From: Burkholderiaceae bacterium 26
Lineage (GTDB): Bacteria; Pseudomonadota; Gammaproteobacteria; Burkholderiales; Burkholderiaceae
DNA: 64,000 nt
NCBI GenBank assembly: GCA_000955795.1
Contig: JYOB01000002.1
Location: 109,665 to 173,664 of the forward strand
Reading direction: 5' to 3'
The notes beneath the pieces were generated by a model that was not told where the DNA came from, searched no databases, and saw only the letters and a program-made list of their open reading frames with translations. Positions 1 to 9,373 of the stretch are shown in pieces; the first letter of the stretch is position 1, and each line of letters begins with the position of its first letter. A program made the position numbers and the translations under genes.

Positions 1-256
1 GGAGGCTCGTTCTTCTAGGTATGTGCGCCACGCAAACAGCCTGGTCGGCTGCGCGGTGGCGCCATTTGGTGCGCTGCAGTGTAGATGAGAATGATTCGCA
101 CTTGCAACACTATTCCATCAATGTGCGAGATCGGGTGACGGAGCCGACGCGTGCCGTCTTCACGTAACCGACATGAATCCTTTCTACCTTAGCGCGTGGT
201 GAGTAGACGGCGCGCGCAGCACAGTCGGACTCGCCGATGTCATCTGGAGGTCATCT
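1..256. other. leading non-coding region with a Fur-like site
   Basis: No convincing gene lies here. A Fur-like 15-mer sits at 86-100. A nine-codon reading frame at 173-202 (MNPFYLSAW) is too short to call. A GGAGG at 246-250 precedes the GTG at 257. The region probably holds the promoter of the short lipoprotein-like gene that follows; what lies upstream of the window cannot be seen. Confidence 0.4.
86..100. promoter_or_regulatory. putative Fur box
   Basis: TGAGAAT-G-ATTCGCA resembles the 7-1-7 Fur consensus TGATAAT-N-ATTATCA; both inner half-site cores (AAT/ATT) and both outer ends (TGA/CA) match. It lies about 155 bp before the GTG of a small lipoprotein-like reading frame. Assignment is by pattern only; a second similar site lies before bfd. 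Confidence 0.35.
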
Positions 257-474
257 GTGTCTGCCAACCGAAATGCCAGCGCTTCACGCCGCGTGCCTGC
301 GTTTGTGGCGGTGCTGCCGCGCTGTTCGCGCTCGTGTTGAACGGTTGCGATGCTTCTGACCCACATGTGCCTGCCGTGGTGCGCGCGCCGGCTTCCGCGC
401 CGCCCGCCTCGCCGCCGCACGCGGTTGCCTCGCAAAACGGCTTGGCACCGCCTGTGATTCATACCGTCGACTGA
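257..474 (+). pseudogene. small lipoprotein, apparently frameshifted
   Basis: A GTG at 257, six bases after GGAGG (246-250), opens a frame that reads MSANRNASASRRVPAFVAVLP, a typical basic then hydrophobic signal-peptide start, but then stops at 338-340. In the next frame the sequence continues as ALFALVLNGC-DASDPH, a hydrophobic stretch with a lipobox (Cys codon 346-348), and runs to a stop at 472-474 with an Ala/Pro-rich tail. One missing base around 311-320 would join the two parts into a lipoprotein of about 72 residues. It could also be an intact gene with an unrecognised start, or a sequencing error. The product has no recognised function. Confidence 0.4.
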
Positions 475-555
475 CTTTGTTCGTTGCGTTCAGTCAGTCG
501 CTGCCCCGTGTTGTTCCCCCCCACCCCCCAAATACACAGACATCAGGACGAGAAC

Positions 556-2658
556 ATGACCTCCAACAGTCGCCGTGGTTTTCTCCGTTCCGCCGCCCAG
601 TTGGCTGCCGCATCCGCAGCCATGGGCGCGGTGCCCGAAGGCATTCGCAAGGCGCTGGCGATTCCCGCTCATAACGCGCACCGCAATATCGAAGACGTGC
701 AGCACATCGTGATCCTCATGCAGGAAAACCGCTCGTTCGACCATTACTTCGGCACGCTCAAGGGCGTGCGTGGGTACGGCGATACGCGCACCGTCACGCT
801 GCCGACGGGCAAGAGCGTGTGGCACCAGCCGCTGGCCGGAGGCGTGGGCGAAGTGCTGCCGTTCCGCCCGAGCGCGCCGGATCTGGGCTTGCAGTTCCTG
901 CAAGACCTGCCGCACGGCTGGAACGACACGCACCTTGCCGTCAACGGCGGGCGTTACGACGGCTGGGTCCCGCACAAGGGCACCACGACGATGGCGTACC
1001 TGACGCGCCAGGACATTCCGTTCCACTACGCGCTGGCCGACGCCTTCACCATCTGCGACGCCTATCACTGCGCCACGCCCACGTCGACCGATCCGAACCG
1101 TTACTACATGTGGACGGGCTACGTCGGCAACGACAACGTCGGCGGCGGTCCCGTGATCGACAACGCAGAAGCCGGCTACGGCTGGTCGACGTATCCGGAA
1201 GTGCTGGAGGCTGCCGGCATCTCGTGGAAGATCTATCAGGACATCGGCACCGGGCTGGACGCCGCCGGCTCCTGGGGCTGGACGAGCGACGCCTACATCG
1301 GTAACTACGGCGACAACTCGCTGCTGTACTTCAAGCAATACCAGGACGCGCAGCCGGGCAACCCGCTGTACGACAAGGCGCGCACCGGCACCAACGCCTC
1401 GGCGGGCGACGGCTACTTCGACATCCTCAAGCGTGATGTGCAGAACGGCACGTTGCCGCAGGTGTCATGGATTGCCGCGCCCGAGGCTTTCTCGGAGCAC
1501 CCGAACTGGCCAGCCAACTACGGCGCCTGGTATATCGATCAGGTCTTGCAGGTCCTCACCTCCAACCCCGAGGTGTGGAGCAAGACCGCGGTGTTCATCA
1601 CCTACGACGAGAACGACGGTTTCTTCGATCACCTCGTCCCGCCGTTTGCATCGTCGGGCAGCAATGGGCTGTCGACAGTCGACACCACGGGCGAATACTT
1701 CCCGGGCAACAGTACATACGCAGCCGGCAGCTACGGCCTGGGCCAGCGCGTGCCGATGCTTGTGGTATCGCCGTGGTCAAAGGGCGGCTACGTGTGCTCG
1801 GAAACGTTCGACCACACGTCGATCATCCGTTTCATCGAGCAACGCTTCAAGCGCACGCACCGCGTGAAGTCGCCGAACATCTCGAAGTGGCGTCGCGCCG
1901 TGTGCGGTGATCTGACATCCGCGTTCAACTTCGCCACGCCCAACGAGGTGGTGCCTGCATTGCCGAGCACCGCCGCCTACGTGCCGAAGGACAAGCTGCG
2001 CCACGCCAGCTACGTGCCGCTGCCGCCGCTGGTGCAGGCCGTACCGAAGCAGGAAGCCGGTGTGCGCCCGTCGCGCGCCCTGCCGTACGAACTGTTCGTG
2101 CGCGGCCGCCAGGATGAAGCCGCCGGCAAGTTCCAACTGGAATTCGTGAACACCGGCGACGTGGGTGCAGCTTTCCTCGTCTACACCGCCGGCAGCTCCG
2201 ACGCGCCGCGCACCTACACGGTAGAAGGGGGCAAGCGCTTGTCGGACAAGCTGGCCGTGAGCGCGGGCGGCGCCTACGACTTCACGGTGCACGGCCCGAA
2301 CGGCTTCCTGCGCCGCTTTGCCGGCAAGCTCGCGCTGTCGGGCCTGCTGCGTCCGCATGGCCATGCGTTGGAAGTGAAGGAAGGCTATGACGTGGCCAAC
2401 GGCAACCTGCAACTGCGCCTCATCAACCACGGCCGTGCGCCCACCGTCTTCACAATCAAAAGCGCTTACACGGGCGAGAGCGTGCAGCGCGAAGTGCGCG
2501 GCGGTGACGATGCGTCGGTGTACCTGGACCTGCGCAGCCAGCACGCCTGGTACGACTTGACCGTCACGGCCAGCACCGATGCCGGCTTCGAGCGTCGCCT
2601 TGCCGGTCACGTTGAGACAGGCCGCGTCAGCGCGTCTGATCCGGCGCTGAGCGCATAA
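556..2658 (+). CDS. plcN: phosphocholine-specific phospholipase C (Tat-exported)
   Basis: A 700-residue enzyme of the PlcN/PlcH family that hydrolyses phosphatidylcholine (and possibly sphingomyelin) to diacylglycerol and phosphocholine outside the cytoplasm. The N-terminus carries a twin-arginine signal (S-R-R-G-F-L at residues 5-10) followed by an Ala-rich hydrophobic stretch. The phosphoesterase hallmark MQENRSFDHYFGT is at 55-67. The C-terminal 200 residues fit the two repeated beta domains (DUF756) usual in this family. I chose the ATG at 556 over an upstream ATG at 484 because it is preceded by AGGACGA and puts the RR motif near the N-terminus. A strong terminator follows. The nearby choline oxidation genes suggest the released choline is used as a nutrient or osmoprotectant; no phosphocholine phosphatase is seen in the window. 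Confidence 0.93.
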   Translation: MTSNSRRGFLRSAAQLAAASAAMGAVPEGIRKALAIPAHNAHRNIEDVQHIVILMQENRSFDHYFGTLKGVRGYGDTRTVTLPTGKSVWHQPLAGGVGEVLPFRPSAPDLGLQFLQDLPHGWNDTHLAVNGGRYDGWVPHKGTTTMAYLTRQDIPFHYALADAFTICDAYHCATPTSTDPNRYYMWTGYVGNDNVGGGPVIDNAEAGYGWSTYPEVLEAAGISWKIYQDIGTGLDAAGSWGWTSDAYIGNYGDNSLLYFKQYQDAQPGNPLYDKARTGTNASAGDGYFDILKRDVQNGTLPQVSWIAAPEAFSEHPNWPANYGAWYIDQVLQVLTSNPEVWSKTAVFITYDENDGFFDHLVPPFASSGSNGLSTVDTTGEYFPGNSTYAAGSYGLGQRVPMLVVSPWSKGGYVCSETFDHTSIIRFIEQRFKRTHRVKSPNISKWRRAVCGDLTSAFNFATPNEVVPALPSTAAYVPKDKLRHASYVPLPPLVQAVPKQEAGVRPSRALPYELFVRGRQDEAAGKFQLEFVNTGDVGAAFLVYTAGSSDAPRTYTVEGGKRLSDKLAVSAGGAYDFTVHGPNGFLRRFAGKLALSGLLRPHGHALEVKEGYDVANGNLQLRLINHGRAPTVFTIKSAYTGESVQREVRGGDDASVYLDLRSQHAWYDLTVTASTDAGFERRLAGHVETGRVSASDPALSA

Positions 2659-2671
2659 GCGGTACCCACGC

Positions 2672-2716
2672 AAAAACGGCCCGCCGGCGTGGTCTGCCGG
2701 CGGGCCGCTTTTTTTC
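2672..2716. terminator. terminator after phospholipase C
   Basis: A 12-bp perfect stem, CGGCCCGCCGGC (2677-2688) and GCCGGCGGGCCG (2696-2707), with a 7-nt loop is flanked by an A run upstream and a T run downstream. It should work for the plus-strand phospholipase and also for the minus-strand operon ending at 2730. Confidence 0.9.
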
Positions 2717-2729
2717 CGACGCTTCTGCG

Positions 2730-2840
2730 TCAGAGCTGCTTCGTGTACGTGCGTGCTTGATACAGCGCCAGCGCGCTCAGCCCGACGATCACCACGATCG
2801 CCAGCACATCGGCAAACGGATAGCCCCAATATTGCGTCAT
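2730..2840 (-). CDS. 36-residue single-pass membrane peptide
   Basis: The reading frame starts MTQYWGYPFADVLAIVVIVG and ends ALYQARTYTKQL, giving one hydrophobic helix (about residues 10-28) and a short basic tail. It is not obviously homologous to a named family. It is included because its start codon overlaps the stop of the preceding gene as ATGA (2837-2840), which is the same coupling used between that gene and the permease upstream. It also ends 14 bases from a strong terminator. This makes it the third gene of a translationally coupled operon. A role as small partner or stabiliser of the permease is an inference. Confidence 0.65.
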   Translation of the reverse strand: MTQYWGYPFADVLAIVVIVGLSALALYQARTYTKQL

Positions 2841-3139
2841 TGCGTTGTCTCCTTCGGTTCGATGTCGAGCAGGCCGGTATCGGCCATGCGTTGACGGCCA
2901 AACTCGGTGATGGCGTAGCGGAAGTGCACCTTGCCGGTGGCTTCGTCCAGCGTGTCTTCAGCCGTTTGCACCAGGCCGCCGGAGTAGAGATCCGCGAGGA
3001 TGGCGCGAATGCTGCCCGTCCAGTATTCGTCTTCGGGTTTGCTGTATTCAATGCAGGTGCGATGGGCGATTTCGCTGTCCCACAGCGTGTCGTTGCTCGC
3101 GAGCAGTTGCAGAATGTAGCCCTTCATGTGCAGCTTCAT
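2837..3139 (-). CDS. winged-helix-like small protein
   Basis: A 100-residue cytoplasmic protein starting MKLHMKGYILQLLASND. The segment IRAILADLYSGGLVQTAEDT followed by VHFRYAITEFGRQRM has the pattern of a winged-helix domain (recognition helix, beta wing, then a closing helix). No catalytic motif is visible. Its ATG overlaps the permease stop as ATGA (3136-3139), and its stop overlaps the start of the 36-residue gene, so the three are coupled in translation. It may sense substrate or regulate the transporter operon; that is inferred from position only. Confidence 0.75.
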   Translation of the reverse strand: MKLHMKGYILQLLASNDTLWDSEIAHRTCIEYSKPEDEYWTGSIRAILADLYSGGLVQTAEDTLDEATGKVHFRYAITEFGRQRMADTGLLDIEPKETTQ

Positions 3140-4206
3140 GCGTGCGTCTCCGTGGTTGCAGGTGCCACGCCGCCGCGGATCACTTCCAGGTTTTCGGAGC
3201 TTTCCGACACCATCACGAAGCCGCCGAAGATCACCAGCGCCAGCCCAATCAGGAAGTACCACTCCGGAAACTGCAGCGTGAAGATGGCGGTGAAGAAGGT
3301 GGCGAACATCGCGTAGAACGCGCCCAGCGCCTGACCGCGCCCCACGCCGATCAGCGGGAATGACTTGTACCAGGCCACCGCGCAGAACGAGAAGGTGACG
3401 CCGCCCACGACCAGCCACAGCAGCGCCTTGCTGTGGACAATACCCGAGGCAATCTCCGTAACCGGCACAGGCACATGCGCAAACAGCGCGATGGCCGGCA
3501 GGATGAAGACGACCCAATAGATGGCCTCGGCGGTGTAACGGATGGAGACCCCGCAGTCAGGGTCGGTCACGTCCATGGCGCGGCCCACGATCGCGCCTTC
3601 CAGGCCCCAGCCGATCGCCGCCATGGCGCCGCCCAGGTAGCCGATCCACTGATTGCCGCCGCTGTGCGATTCGGCCATCAGTGCCGGCGCGTAGATCGCC
3701 ACGCCGCCCAGGATGATGATGGCGATGCCCACCGCCGCCCGCGCGCTGATGCGCTCGTTGTACCAAAGCTTGGCGACCGTCGCGCCCACCACCGGATATA
3801 GCAGCCCGGCCACTGCCGCGAACACGGCGCCGACATAGCCCATCGCCAGATAGGAGCCGAAGTTGGCCATCAGTCCGCCGACGACTGCCGCAATGAAGTA
3901 CCAGCGCGAGATCTTACGGAACTGGCCGATGGTGCGGAAGTAATCGCCCAGCTTGCCGAGGGAGCCGAGCCACACCCACTGGAAGAGCGTCACCATGACG
4001 CTATGGAACGCCGTGATGACGGCCGCGCAGACAAGGAAGACGCGCGGATCGGAAAGGTCCATCGTGGCAAACGGAGATTCATGCCAGACGGCCGTGCCCG
4101 GCACATACCAGGCGCCCCAGAGGATGGCCGCCCATAGCGCCCAGCGGTAGCCCCATTGCAGCGTGCGTCGATGATGTGCCGCGCGGGCGGCAGAGGAAGA
4201 GGCCAA
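3136..4206 (-). CDS. DMT/EamA-superfamily permease, possible choline importer
   Basis: A 356-residue integral membrane protein with about ten hydrophobic segments and two repeated halves, as in the drug/metabolite transporter superfamily. Examples are the stretches ANFGSYLAMGYVGAVFAA and ILGGVAIYAPAL in the first half and YLGGAMAAIGWGLEGAIV in the second. The start is a TTG at 4204-4206 with AAGGAG seven bases upstream. It is the first gene of a three-gene coupled operon. LicB, a choline permease, belongs to this superfamily, and the neighbours are phospholipase C and choline oxidation genes, so choline or phosphocholine uptake is a reasonable inference. Substrate is not shown by sequence. 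Confidence 0.8.
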   Translation of the reverse strand: MASSSAARAAHHRRTLQWGYRWALWAAILWGAWYVPGTAVWHESPFATMDLSDPRVFLVCAAVITAFHSVMVTLFQWVWLGSLGKLGDYFRTIGQFRKISRWYFIAAVVGGLMANFGSYLAMGYVGAVFAAVAGLLYPVVGATVAKLWYNERISARAAVGIAIIILGGVAIYAPALMAESHSGGNQWIGYLGGAMAAIGWGLEGAIVGRAMDVTDPDCGVSIRYTAEAIYWVVFILPAIALFAHVPVPVTEIASGIVHSKALLWLVVGGVTFSFCAVAWYKSFPLIGVGRGQALGAFYAMFATFFTAIFTLQFPEWYFLIGLALVIFGGFVMVSESSENLEVIRGGVAPATTETHA

Positions 4207-4394
4207 AACGATCTCCTTGTTCTGTAGGCGCCAGGTGCAGAGAAAACACGTGTGACGCCTTAGTTACTGGAGGTTAAGAAATTAACTATGAGTTCTTTGG
4301 AGTCTATGCCGGCCCTCCAGGCGTGCCGGAAAAAGTCGCAATGATTGACGGGATTGTCAGAAGTTGACGTCTGGGACGTCAGGCAAGACCCAGG

Positions 4395-5840
4395 CTACGA
4401 CGTGCCCATCTCCAGCACCGTATCCACCACACTAATCAGGTGCAGCGGTGCGTCGGTGGCCGGGTCGCGCGCCAAGGACGTGGTCATGCGCACTGGCACT
4501 GCCGAGCCATCGCCGCGTACCAACTGCAGCGAGAGCGCATACGCGGGCACCGTACCGGCCAGCAACTCGCCGTATTGACGCAGATGACTAGCGAGGTCGT
4601 TGCGGTGGGTAAGGTCCAGCAGCGTGCGTTGCTGCAGCGCCGTTTCAGGCTGGCCCAGCAGCGTGCACAGCCACGGGTTGGCGCGCAGGCAGCGGCCTTC
4701 CAGGCTGACCTGGGCGATACCGACCGGCGCCTGCTCGAACAACGTCCGCAGCTTCGCCTCGCTGTCGCGGAAGGCCGCTTGTGCTTCCACTTCAGCGGTA
4801 ATGTCCTGCGCCGCGCCGATCATCGTAGGCTTGGCTGCGGAAGGGTCCTGCGCTTCGCCTTCCTCACGAAGATGGCGACGCGAGCCGTCGGGCAGGGTGA
4901 TGGTGTATTCGACGCGATACGGCTGCCGTGAGGCGACGGCCCGGTCCAGCACGGCCTGCACACGGGCGCGATCCGCGGGAACGATGGCGTCCAGATAGCG
5001 CGCCATCGTCACCGGCGTGGATTGCGGCGCCCAGCCGAAGATGCGGTAAGCCTCATCCGTCCAGCGGCAGGCGTCGCTGCCGGGCTCCCAGATCCAGCTG
5101 CCGAGGTGTGCGATCTGTTGCGCCTTGGCCAGCAGCGCCTCCGAATCACGTAACGCGGCTTCGGCCGTGTGGCGCTCGGTTGTGTCCAGGCTCAGGCCGA
5201 TCATCTTGACCGGGCGGTCCTGCGCGTCACGCACGAGCGTCGCACGTGAGACGATCCATCGCACAACGTCGGGCGCGGGGGCAATGCGGAATTCATGCTC
5301 GTAGACGCCCCCCGCACTCAGGTTCTGCGAGACCGCGGCCTGCACACCCGGCACGTCTTCGGCGAGGACGCACTGCCAAAAATCTTCCAGCGTGCGGATC
5401 GGCCGGCCAAACAGGCGCGCGACATTCGGCGAATAGGCGACCGCGTCCGTCAGCAGGTTCCACTCCCACGTGACCACGCCGGAAATCTCCTGCGCGAAGG
5501 TCATGCGTGCCTCGCTTTCCATGATTGCGGCGATGTGCTTTTGGCGGCCTTCGCGGGCGCGGGCGTCGGTCGTCAGGCTCGCTTCCAGGTCGGCCAGGGC
5601 GCGGTCGCCGTAGCGCAGCCAAAGCCAGTTCACGCTCAGGAAGCGGGCCAGCGCCAACAGATTGGCGTATTCGATCTCGCCGCCGCGCGTCCATTTGTGG
5701 ACAGCGGAGGGTGACACCCCCAGCGCTGCCGCCACTTGCTTGAGCTGGATGCGGCCACGCGTCAGCACGCCTTTGAGGCGGCCGGCAAAGCTGTCTTCAT
5801 CGAGCGGGCCGTCTGGCGGCGAAAGTGCTGCGGCGGTCAT
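4395..5840 (-). CDS. HTH (XRE-like) regulator with three PAS domains
   Basis: A 481-residue protein. Residues about 20-75 form a helix-turn-helix domain (LKQVAAALGVSPSAVHKWTR). Three PAS domains follow: about 110-225 (WEWNLLTDAVAYSPNVARLFG, with the PAC-type ending MIGLSLDTTERH), 235-350 (GSWIWEPGSDACRWTDEAYR ending GAAQDITAEVE) and 360-480 (LFEQAPVGIAQVSLEGRCLR). There is no kinase, GGDEF or sigma-54 domain, so sensing is apparently coupled directly to DNA binding. It is divergent from betBA and just upstream, in the same direction, of the permease operon. This makes it the likely regulator of both, in place of BetI, which is absent. Confidence 0.85.
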   Translation of the reverse strand: MTAAALSPPDGPLDEDSFAGRLKGVLTRGRIQLKQVAAALGVSPSAVHKWTRGGEIEYANLLALARFLSVNWLWLRYGDRALADLEASLTTDARAREGRQKHIAAIMESEARMTFAQEISGVVTWEWNLLTDAVAYSPNVARLFGRPIRTLEDFWQCVLAEDVPGVQAAVSQNLSAGGVYEHEFRIAPAPDVVRWIVSRATLVRDAQDRPVKMIGLSLDTTERHTAEAALRDSEALLAKAQQIAHLGSWIWEPGSDACRWTDEAYRIFGWAPQSTPVTMARYLDAIVPADRARVQAVLDRAVASRQPYRVEYTITLPDGSRRHLREEGEAQDPSAAKPTMIGAAQDITAEVEAQAAFRDSEAKLRTLFEQAPVGIAQVSLEGRCLRANPWLCTLLGQPETALQQRTLLDLTHRNDLASHLRQYGELLAGTVPAYALSLQLVRGDGSAVPVRMTTSLARDPATDAPLHLISVVDTVLEMGTS

Positions 5841-6110
5841 GGAGTGGATTTACTGGGAGTGATTCGCGACAGTATAGCGTGCCGAATATAGCAAAAATCT
5901 ATTCAAATTTGATGTTGTTAGGTCATAACGATTGGCCTGAAGCAACTAATTTTTCCTAGACTAGTCCAAAATTCTCCAAAGGTAAATAAAAACACCAACA
6001 GTGAATTTACGGGTCGCCGCATCCGATTGGCGTCTGACAGGACACCATGGTGCCGGCATTTCGGGCGCCGACTTCTTTGTGCGCCCCCATCATCCATAGG
6101 GGTACTCGAT
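5841..6110. promoter_or_regulatory. divergent control region between the HTH-PAS regulator and betB
   Basis: An AT-rich 270-bp gap, unlike the surrounding GC-rich DNA. It holds several short dyads: ATAGC-AAAAAT-CTAT near 5887-5903 and CTAGACTAG near 5955-5964. Poorly matched -35/-10 boxes are all I can see, which fits promoters needing an activator. The HTH-PAS regulator is the obvious candidate to bind here. Confidence 0.45.
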
Positions 6111-7634
6111 ATGACGCAAGCTTCCCTTTCAACCGATTTCCGTTCTGCCACCCTGGCTCCTCGTCTTGATCTCTACATCGACGGTCAGTGGGTGCAGCCC
6201 GAAGGCGGCGTGTACCGCGACATCGTCGATCCCGCCACCGAAAACGTCCTGACGCAGGCCGCCGATGCCTCCGTGGCCGATGCGCAGCGCGCCATTGCTG
6301 CCGCCCGCCGCGCATTCGACGAAGGCCCGTGGCGCCAGACCGGCACGCGCGAGCGTGCGCGCCTGCTCAATCGCATTGCCGACGCCATCGACGCCGACGC
6401 CGAGAACCTGGCGACGCTCGAATCGCTCAACACCGGCAAGACCATCATCGAAAGCCGCTGGGACATGGACGGCATTGCTGCGACGTTCCGCTACTTCGCG
6501 GGCCTGGTCGCCACGGAATCCGGCCTGATCAACGAGGCACCGGACACCGTCATCAGCCGCACGCTGCGCGAGCCGGTGGGCGTGTGCGGCCTCATCACGC
6601 CGTGGAACTACCCGCTGCTGCAAGCCGCTTGGAAGATCGCGCCGGCGCTGGGCGCGGGCAACACCGTCATCGTCAAGCCGAGCAACCTGACGCCGCTGAC
6701 CACGCATCGCTTTACCGAGCTGCTGATTGAAGCTGGCGTGCCGGCGGGCGTGTTCAACCTCGTCACGGGCGCAGGTGAAGCTGGTGCCGAGCTGTCGCGC
6801 AACCTCGATGTGGATCTCGTGTCGTTCACGGGCGGCGCTGTTGCAGGCGCGGCAGTCATGAGCGCCGCTATCGGCAACTTCAAGAAGATCGGCCTGGAGT
6901 TGGGCGGCAAGAACCCGAACATCATTTTTGACGATGCGGATTTCGATACCGCCGTCGATTACGCAGTCAACGCGGCGTTCTTCCATGCGGGCCAAGTGTG
7001 CTCGGCCGGATCGCGCCTGATGCTGCAGGATGGTATCCACGACCGCTTTGTCGATGCGCTGGTCGAGCGCGTCAAACGCATCCGCGTGGGCAATGGCTTC
7101 GCTGAAGGCACGGAGATGGGCCCAGTGCAATCCGCCTTCCAGCGCCAGAAGATCATCAACATGATTCAGGCCGGCGTGCAGGAAGGCGCGGTGCTGCGTT
7201 GTGGCGGCAAGGCACCGGAAGGCGAGGCATTCCAACGAGGCTTCTGGCTGGAGCCGACCGTGCTGACCAACGTGCGTGACGACATGAAGATCGCCACCGA
7301 AGAAATCTTCGGCCCGGCACTGACCGTCGAGCGCTTTTCCACCGAAGAAGAAGCGGTGCGCCGTGCCAACGCCACGCCGTTCGGTTTGGCAGGCGCTGTG
7401 TGGACGGCCGACCTGAACCGCGCCAACCGCGTGACCCGCGCACTGCGTTTCGGCACCGTGTGGGCCAACGACTATCACCCGTACTTTCCCGAGGCACCGT
7501 GGGGCGGCTACAAGGCCAGCGGCATTGGCCGTGAGCTGGGCCGCGGCGGTCTGGACGAATACACCGAACTCAAGCACAGCTACATCAACCTCGCTCCGCA
7601 GCCGATGGGCTGGTTCGGTGCGGACGCTGAGTAA
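6111..7634 (+). CDS. betB: betaine-aldehyde dehydrogenase (GbsA-like)
   Basis: A 507-residue NAD(P)-dependent aldehyde dehydrogenase oxidising betaine aldehyde to glycine betaine, the second step from choline. Visible family features are the cofactor-binding TPWNYPLL segment, general base Glu263 in LELGGKNP, catalytic Cys297 in GQVCSAGSR, and EEIFGPAL near the C-terminus. The last 50 residues ([20 protein letters not shown] and the PMGWF end) resemble Bacillus GbsA more than E. coli BetB. The ATG at 6111 is preferred over an upstream in-frame start at 6027. betA follows 17 bp later, fixing the likely substrate. Confidence 0.88.
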   Translation: MTQASLSTDFRSATLAPRLDLYIDGQWVQPEGGVYRDIVDPATENVLTQAADASVADAQRAIAAARRAFDEGPWRQTGTRERARLLNRIADAIDADAENLATLESLNTGKTIIESRWDMDGIAATFRYFAGLVATESGLINEAPDTVISRTLREPVGVCGLITPWNYPLLQAAWKIAPALGAGNTVIVKPSNLTPLTTHRFTELLIEAGVPAGVFNLVTGAGEAGAELSRNLDVDLVSFTGGAVAGAAVMSAAIGNFKKIGLELGGKNPNIIFDDADFDTAVDYAVNAAFFHAGQVCSAGSRLMLQDGIHDRFVDALVERVKRIRVGNGFAEGTEMGPVQSAFQRQKIINMIQAGVQEGAVLRCGGKAPEGEAFQRGFWLEPTVLTNVRDDMKIATEEIFGPALTVERFSTEEEAVRRANATPFGLAGAVWTADLNRANRVTRALRFGTVWANDYHPYFPEAPWGGYKASGIGRELGRGGLDEYTELKHSYINLAPQPMGWFGADAE

Positions 7635-7651
7635 GAACGGGAGGGCATGTT

Positions 7652-9373
7652 TTGACCACGAATACCGCACAGGAATATGACTACATCATCGTGGGCGCCG
7701 GCTCGGCTGGCTGCGTGCTGGCTGCGCGCCTGACCGAAGACCCGGACGTGACCGTGCTGCTGCTCGAAGCAGGCGGTCCCGACCACCGCTGGGATTTCCG
7801 CACGCAGATGCCCGCGGCGCTGGCGTATCCGCTGCAGGGCACCACGTACAACTGGGCCTACGAAACCGAGCCCGAGCCGCACATGAACAACCGCCGCATG
7901 TCGCAAGGCCGTGGCAAGGGGCTGGGCGGCTCATCGCTCATCAACGGCATGTGTTTCATTCGCGGCAACGCGATGGACTACGAGCGCTGGGCGAGCGATT
8001 TTCAGTTGGACGATTGGACCTATGCCGACTGCCTGCCGTACTTTCGCAAATCGGAAACGTATGACAAGGGCGCCAACGACTGGCATGGCGATTCCGGCCC
8101 GCTGCAGGTGACCACGCCCAAGCACGACAACAGCCTGCTGTTCCACGCCTTTATCGAAGCCGGCGAGCAAGCCGGTATCCCGGCCACCGACGATCTGAAC
8201 GGCTATCGCCAGGAAGGTCTGGGCCCGATGGACCGCACCGTGACCGCCAAGGGCCGCCGCGCCAGTACATCGCTGTGCTATCTCGACAACGCACGCAAGC
8301 GGCCCACGCTGACCGTGCTGCCGCGCGTGCTGGCTGATCGCGTGATCTTCGACGGCACGCGTGCCGTGGGCGTCGAGGCGCTGATGGATGGCAACCGCGA
8401 AACATGGCGTGCGCGCCGCGAGGTGATCGTCACCAGTGGCGCCATCGCTTCTCCGCAGTTGCTGCAGCGCTCAGGCGTGGGCAATGCGGATGACCTGCGT
8501 GCGATGGGCATCCACTCGGTCGCGCACCTGCCGGGCGTGGGCGAGAACCTGCAGGACCACCTGGAGATGTACATCCAGTACGAGTGCCTACGTCCGGTGT
8601 CGATCTACGAAAACACGCTCTGGTACAACAAGCCGAAGGTTGGGCTGGAGTGGTACATGCACGGCACCGGCGCCGGCGCCAGCAACCACTTCGAGGCGGG
8701 CGGCTTCATTCGCAGCGATGACAGCTTCGAGTGGCCGAACATTCAGTACCACTTCCTGCCGCTGGCCGTGAACTACGACGGCAGCAACCCGGTGAAGATG
8801 CATGGGTTCCAGTGCCACGTGGGTTCGATGCGTTCTCCGTCTACCGGTTACGTGAAGCTCGCTTCGCGCGATCCGCGTGACAAGCCGCGCATCCTCTTCA
8901 ACTACATGGCGCACGATGTGGATTGGCGCGAGTTTCGCGCCGGCGTGCGGATCACGCGCGACATCATCGCGCAGCGTGCCTTCGATCAATATCGCGGTCG
9001 CGAAATCAGCCCCGGCCCGAGCGTGCAGACCGACGCCGAGATCGATGCCTTCGTGCGCCATCACGCCGAGACCGCCCTGCATCCGTCTTGCACCTGCAAG
9101 ATGGGTTCAGCAGACGATCCGATGGCAGTGGTTGACAACGAAGGCCGCGTGCACGGCTTGGAGGGCCTGCGCGTGGTCGACGCGTCGATCATGCCGCGCA
9201 TCGTTACCGGCAACCTGAATGCGCCGACGATCATGATGGCGGAGAAGATCGCCGACCGGATTCGCGGTGTGGCGCCGCTCGCGCGCTCCGATGCGGCGTT
9301 CTATGTGCATGGGAAATCGCCGCTGCAGGCGCCAGCCAAACCGCTGGTCGCCAGTGAACTGGTGGTGCCCTGA
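7652..9373 (+). CDS. betA: choline dehydrogenase
   Basis: A 573-residue GMC-family flavoprotein oxidising choline to betaine aldehyde at the membrane. The FAD Rossmann motif GAGSAG is at 15-20 and [26 protein letters not shown] and [11 protein letters not shown] are all close to E. coli BetA along its length. Start is TTG at 7652 with GGGAGGG upstream; no in-frame ATG fits as well. It is co-directional with betB and its stop overlaps the start of the TorF porin gene (TGATG), so the three form one operon. The C-terminus is about 17 residues longer than the E. coli enzyme. Confidence 0.93.
   Translation: MTTNTAQEYDYIIVGAGSAGCVLAARLTEDPDVTVLLLEAGGPDHRWDFRTQMPAALAYPLQGTTYNWAYETEPEPHMNNRRMSQGRGKGLGGSSLINGMCFIRGNAMDYERWASDFQLDDWTYADCLPYFRKSETYDKGANDWHGDSGPLQVTTPKHDNSLLFHAFIEAGEQAGIPATDDLNGYRQEGLGPMDRTVTAKGRRASTSLCYLDNARKRPTLTVLPRVLADRVIFDGTRAVGVEALMDGNRETWRARREVIVTSGAIASPQLLQRSGVGNADDLRAMGIHSVAHLPGVGENLQDHLEMYIQYECLRPVSIYENTLWYNKPKVGLEWYMHGTGAGASNHFEAGGFIRSDDSFEWPNIQYHFLPLAVNYDGSNPVKMHGFQCHVGSMRSPSTGYVKLASRDPRDKPRILFNYMAHDVDWREFRAGVRITRDIIAQRAFDQYRGREISPGPSVQTDAEIDAFVRHHAETALHPSCTCKMGSADDPMAVVDNEGRVHGLEGLRVVDASIMPRIVTGNLNAPTIMMAEKIADRIRGVAPLARSDAAFYVHGKSPLQAPAKPLVASELVVP

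Noticed and set aside
173..202. Nine-codon frame MNPFYLSAW as a leader peptide
   Set aside because: No attenuator hairpins, no run of regulatory codons and no ribosome binding site are visible.
1777..3051. A 424-codon open frame on the minus strand across the end of the phospholipase gene
   Set aside because: It runs through the strong terminator and two well-supported genes, has no family resemblance, and is typical of long antisense frames in GC-rich DNA.
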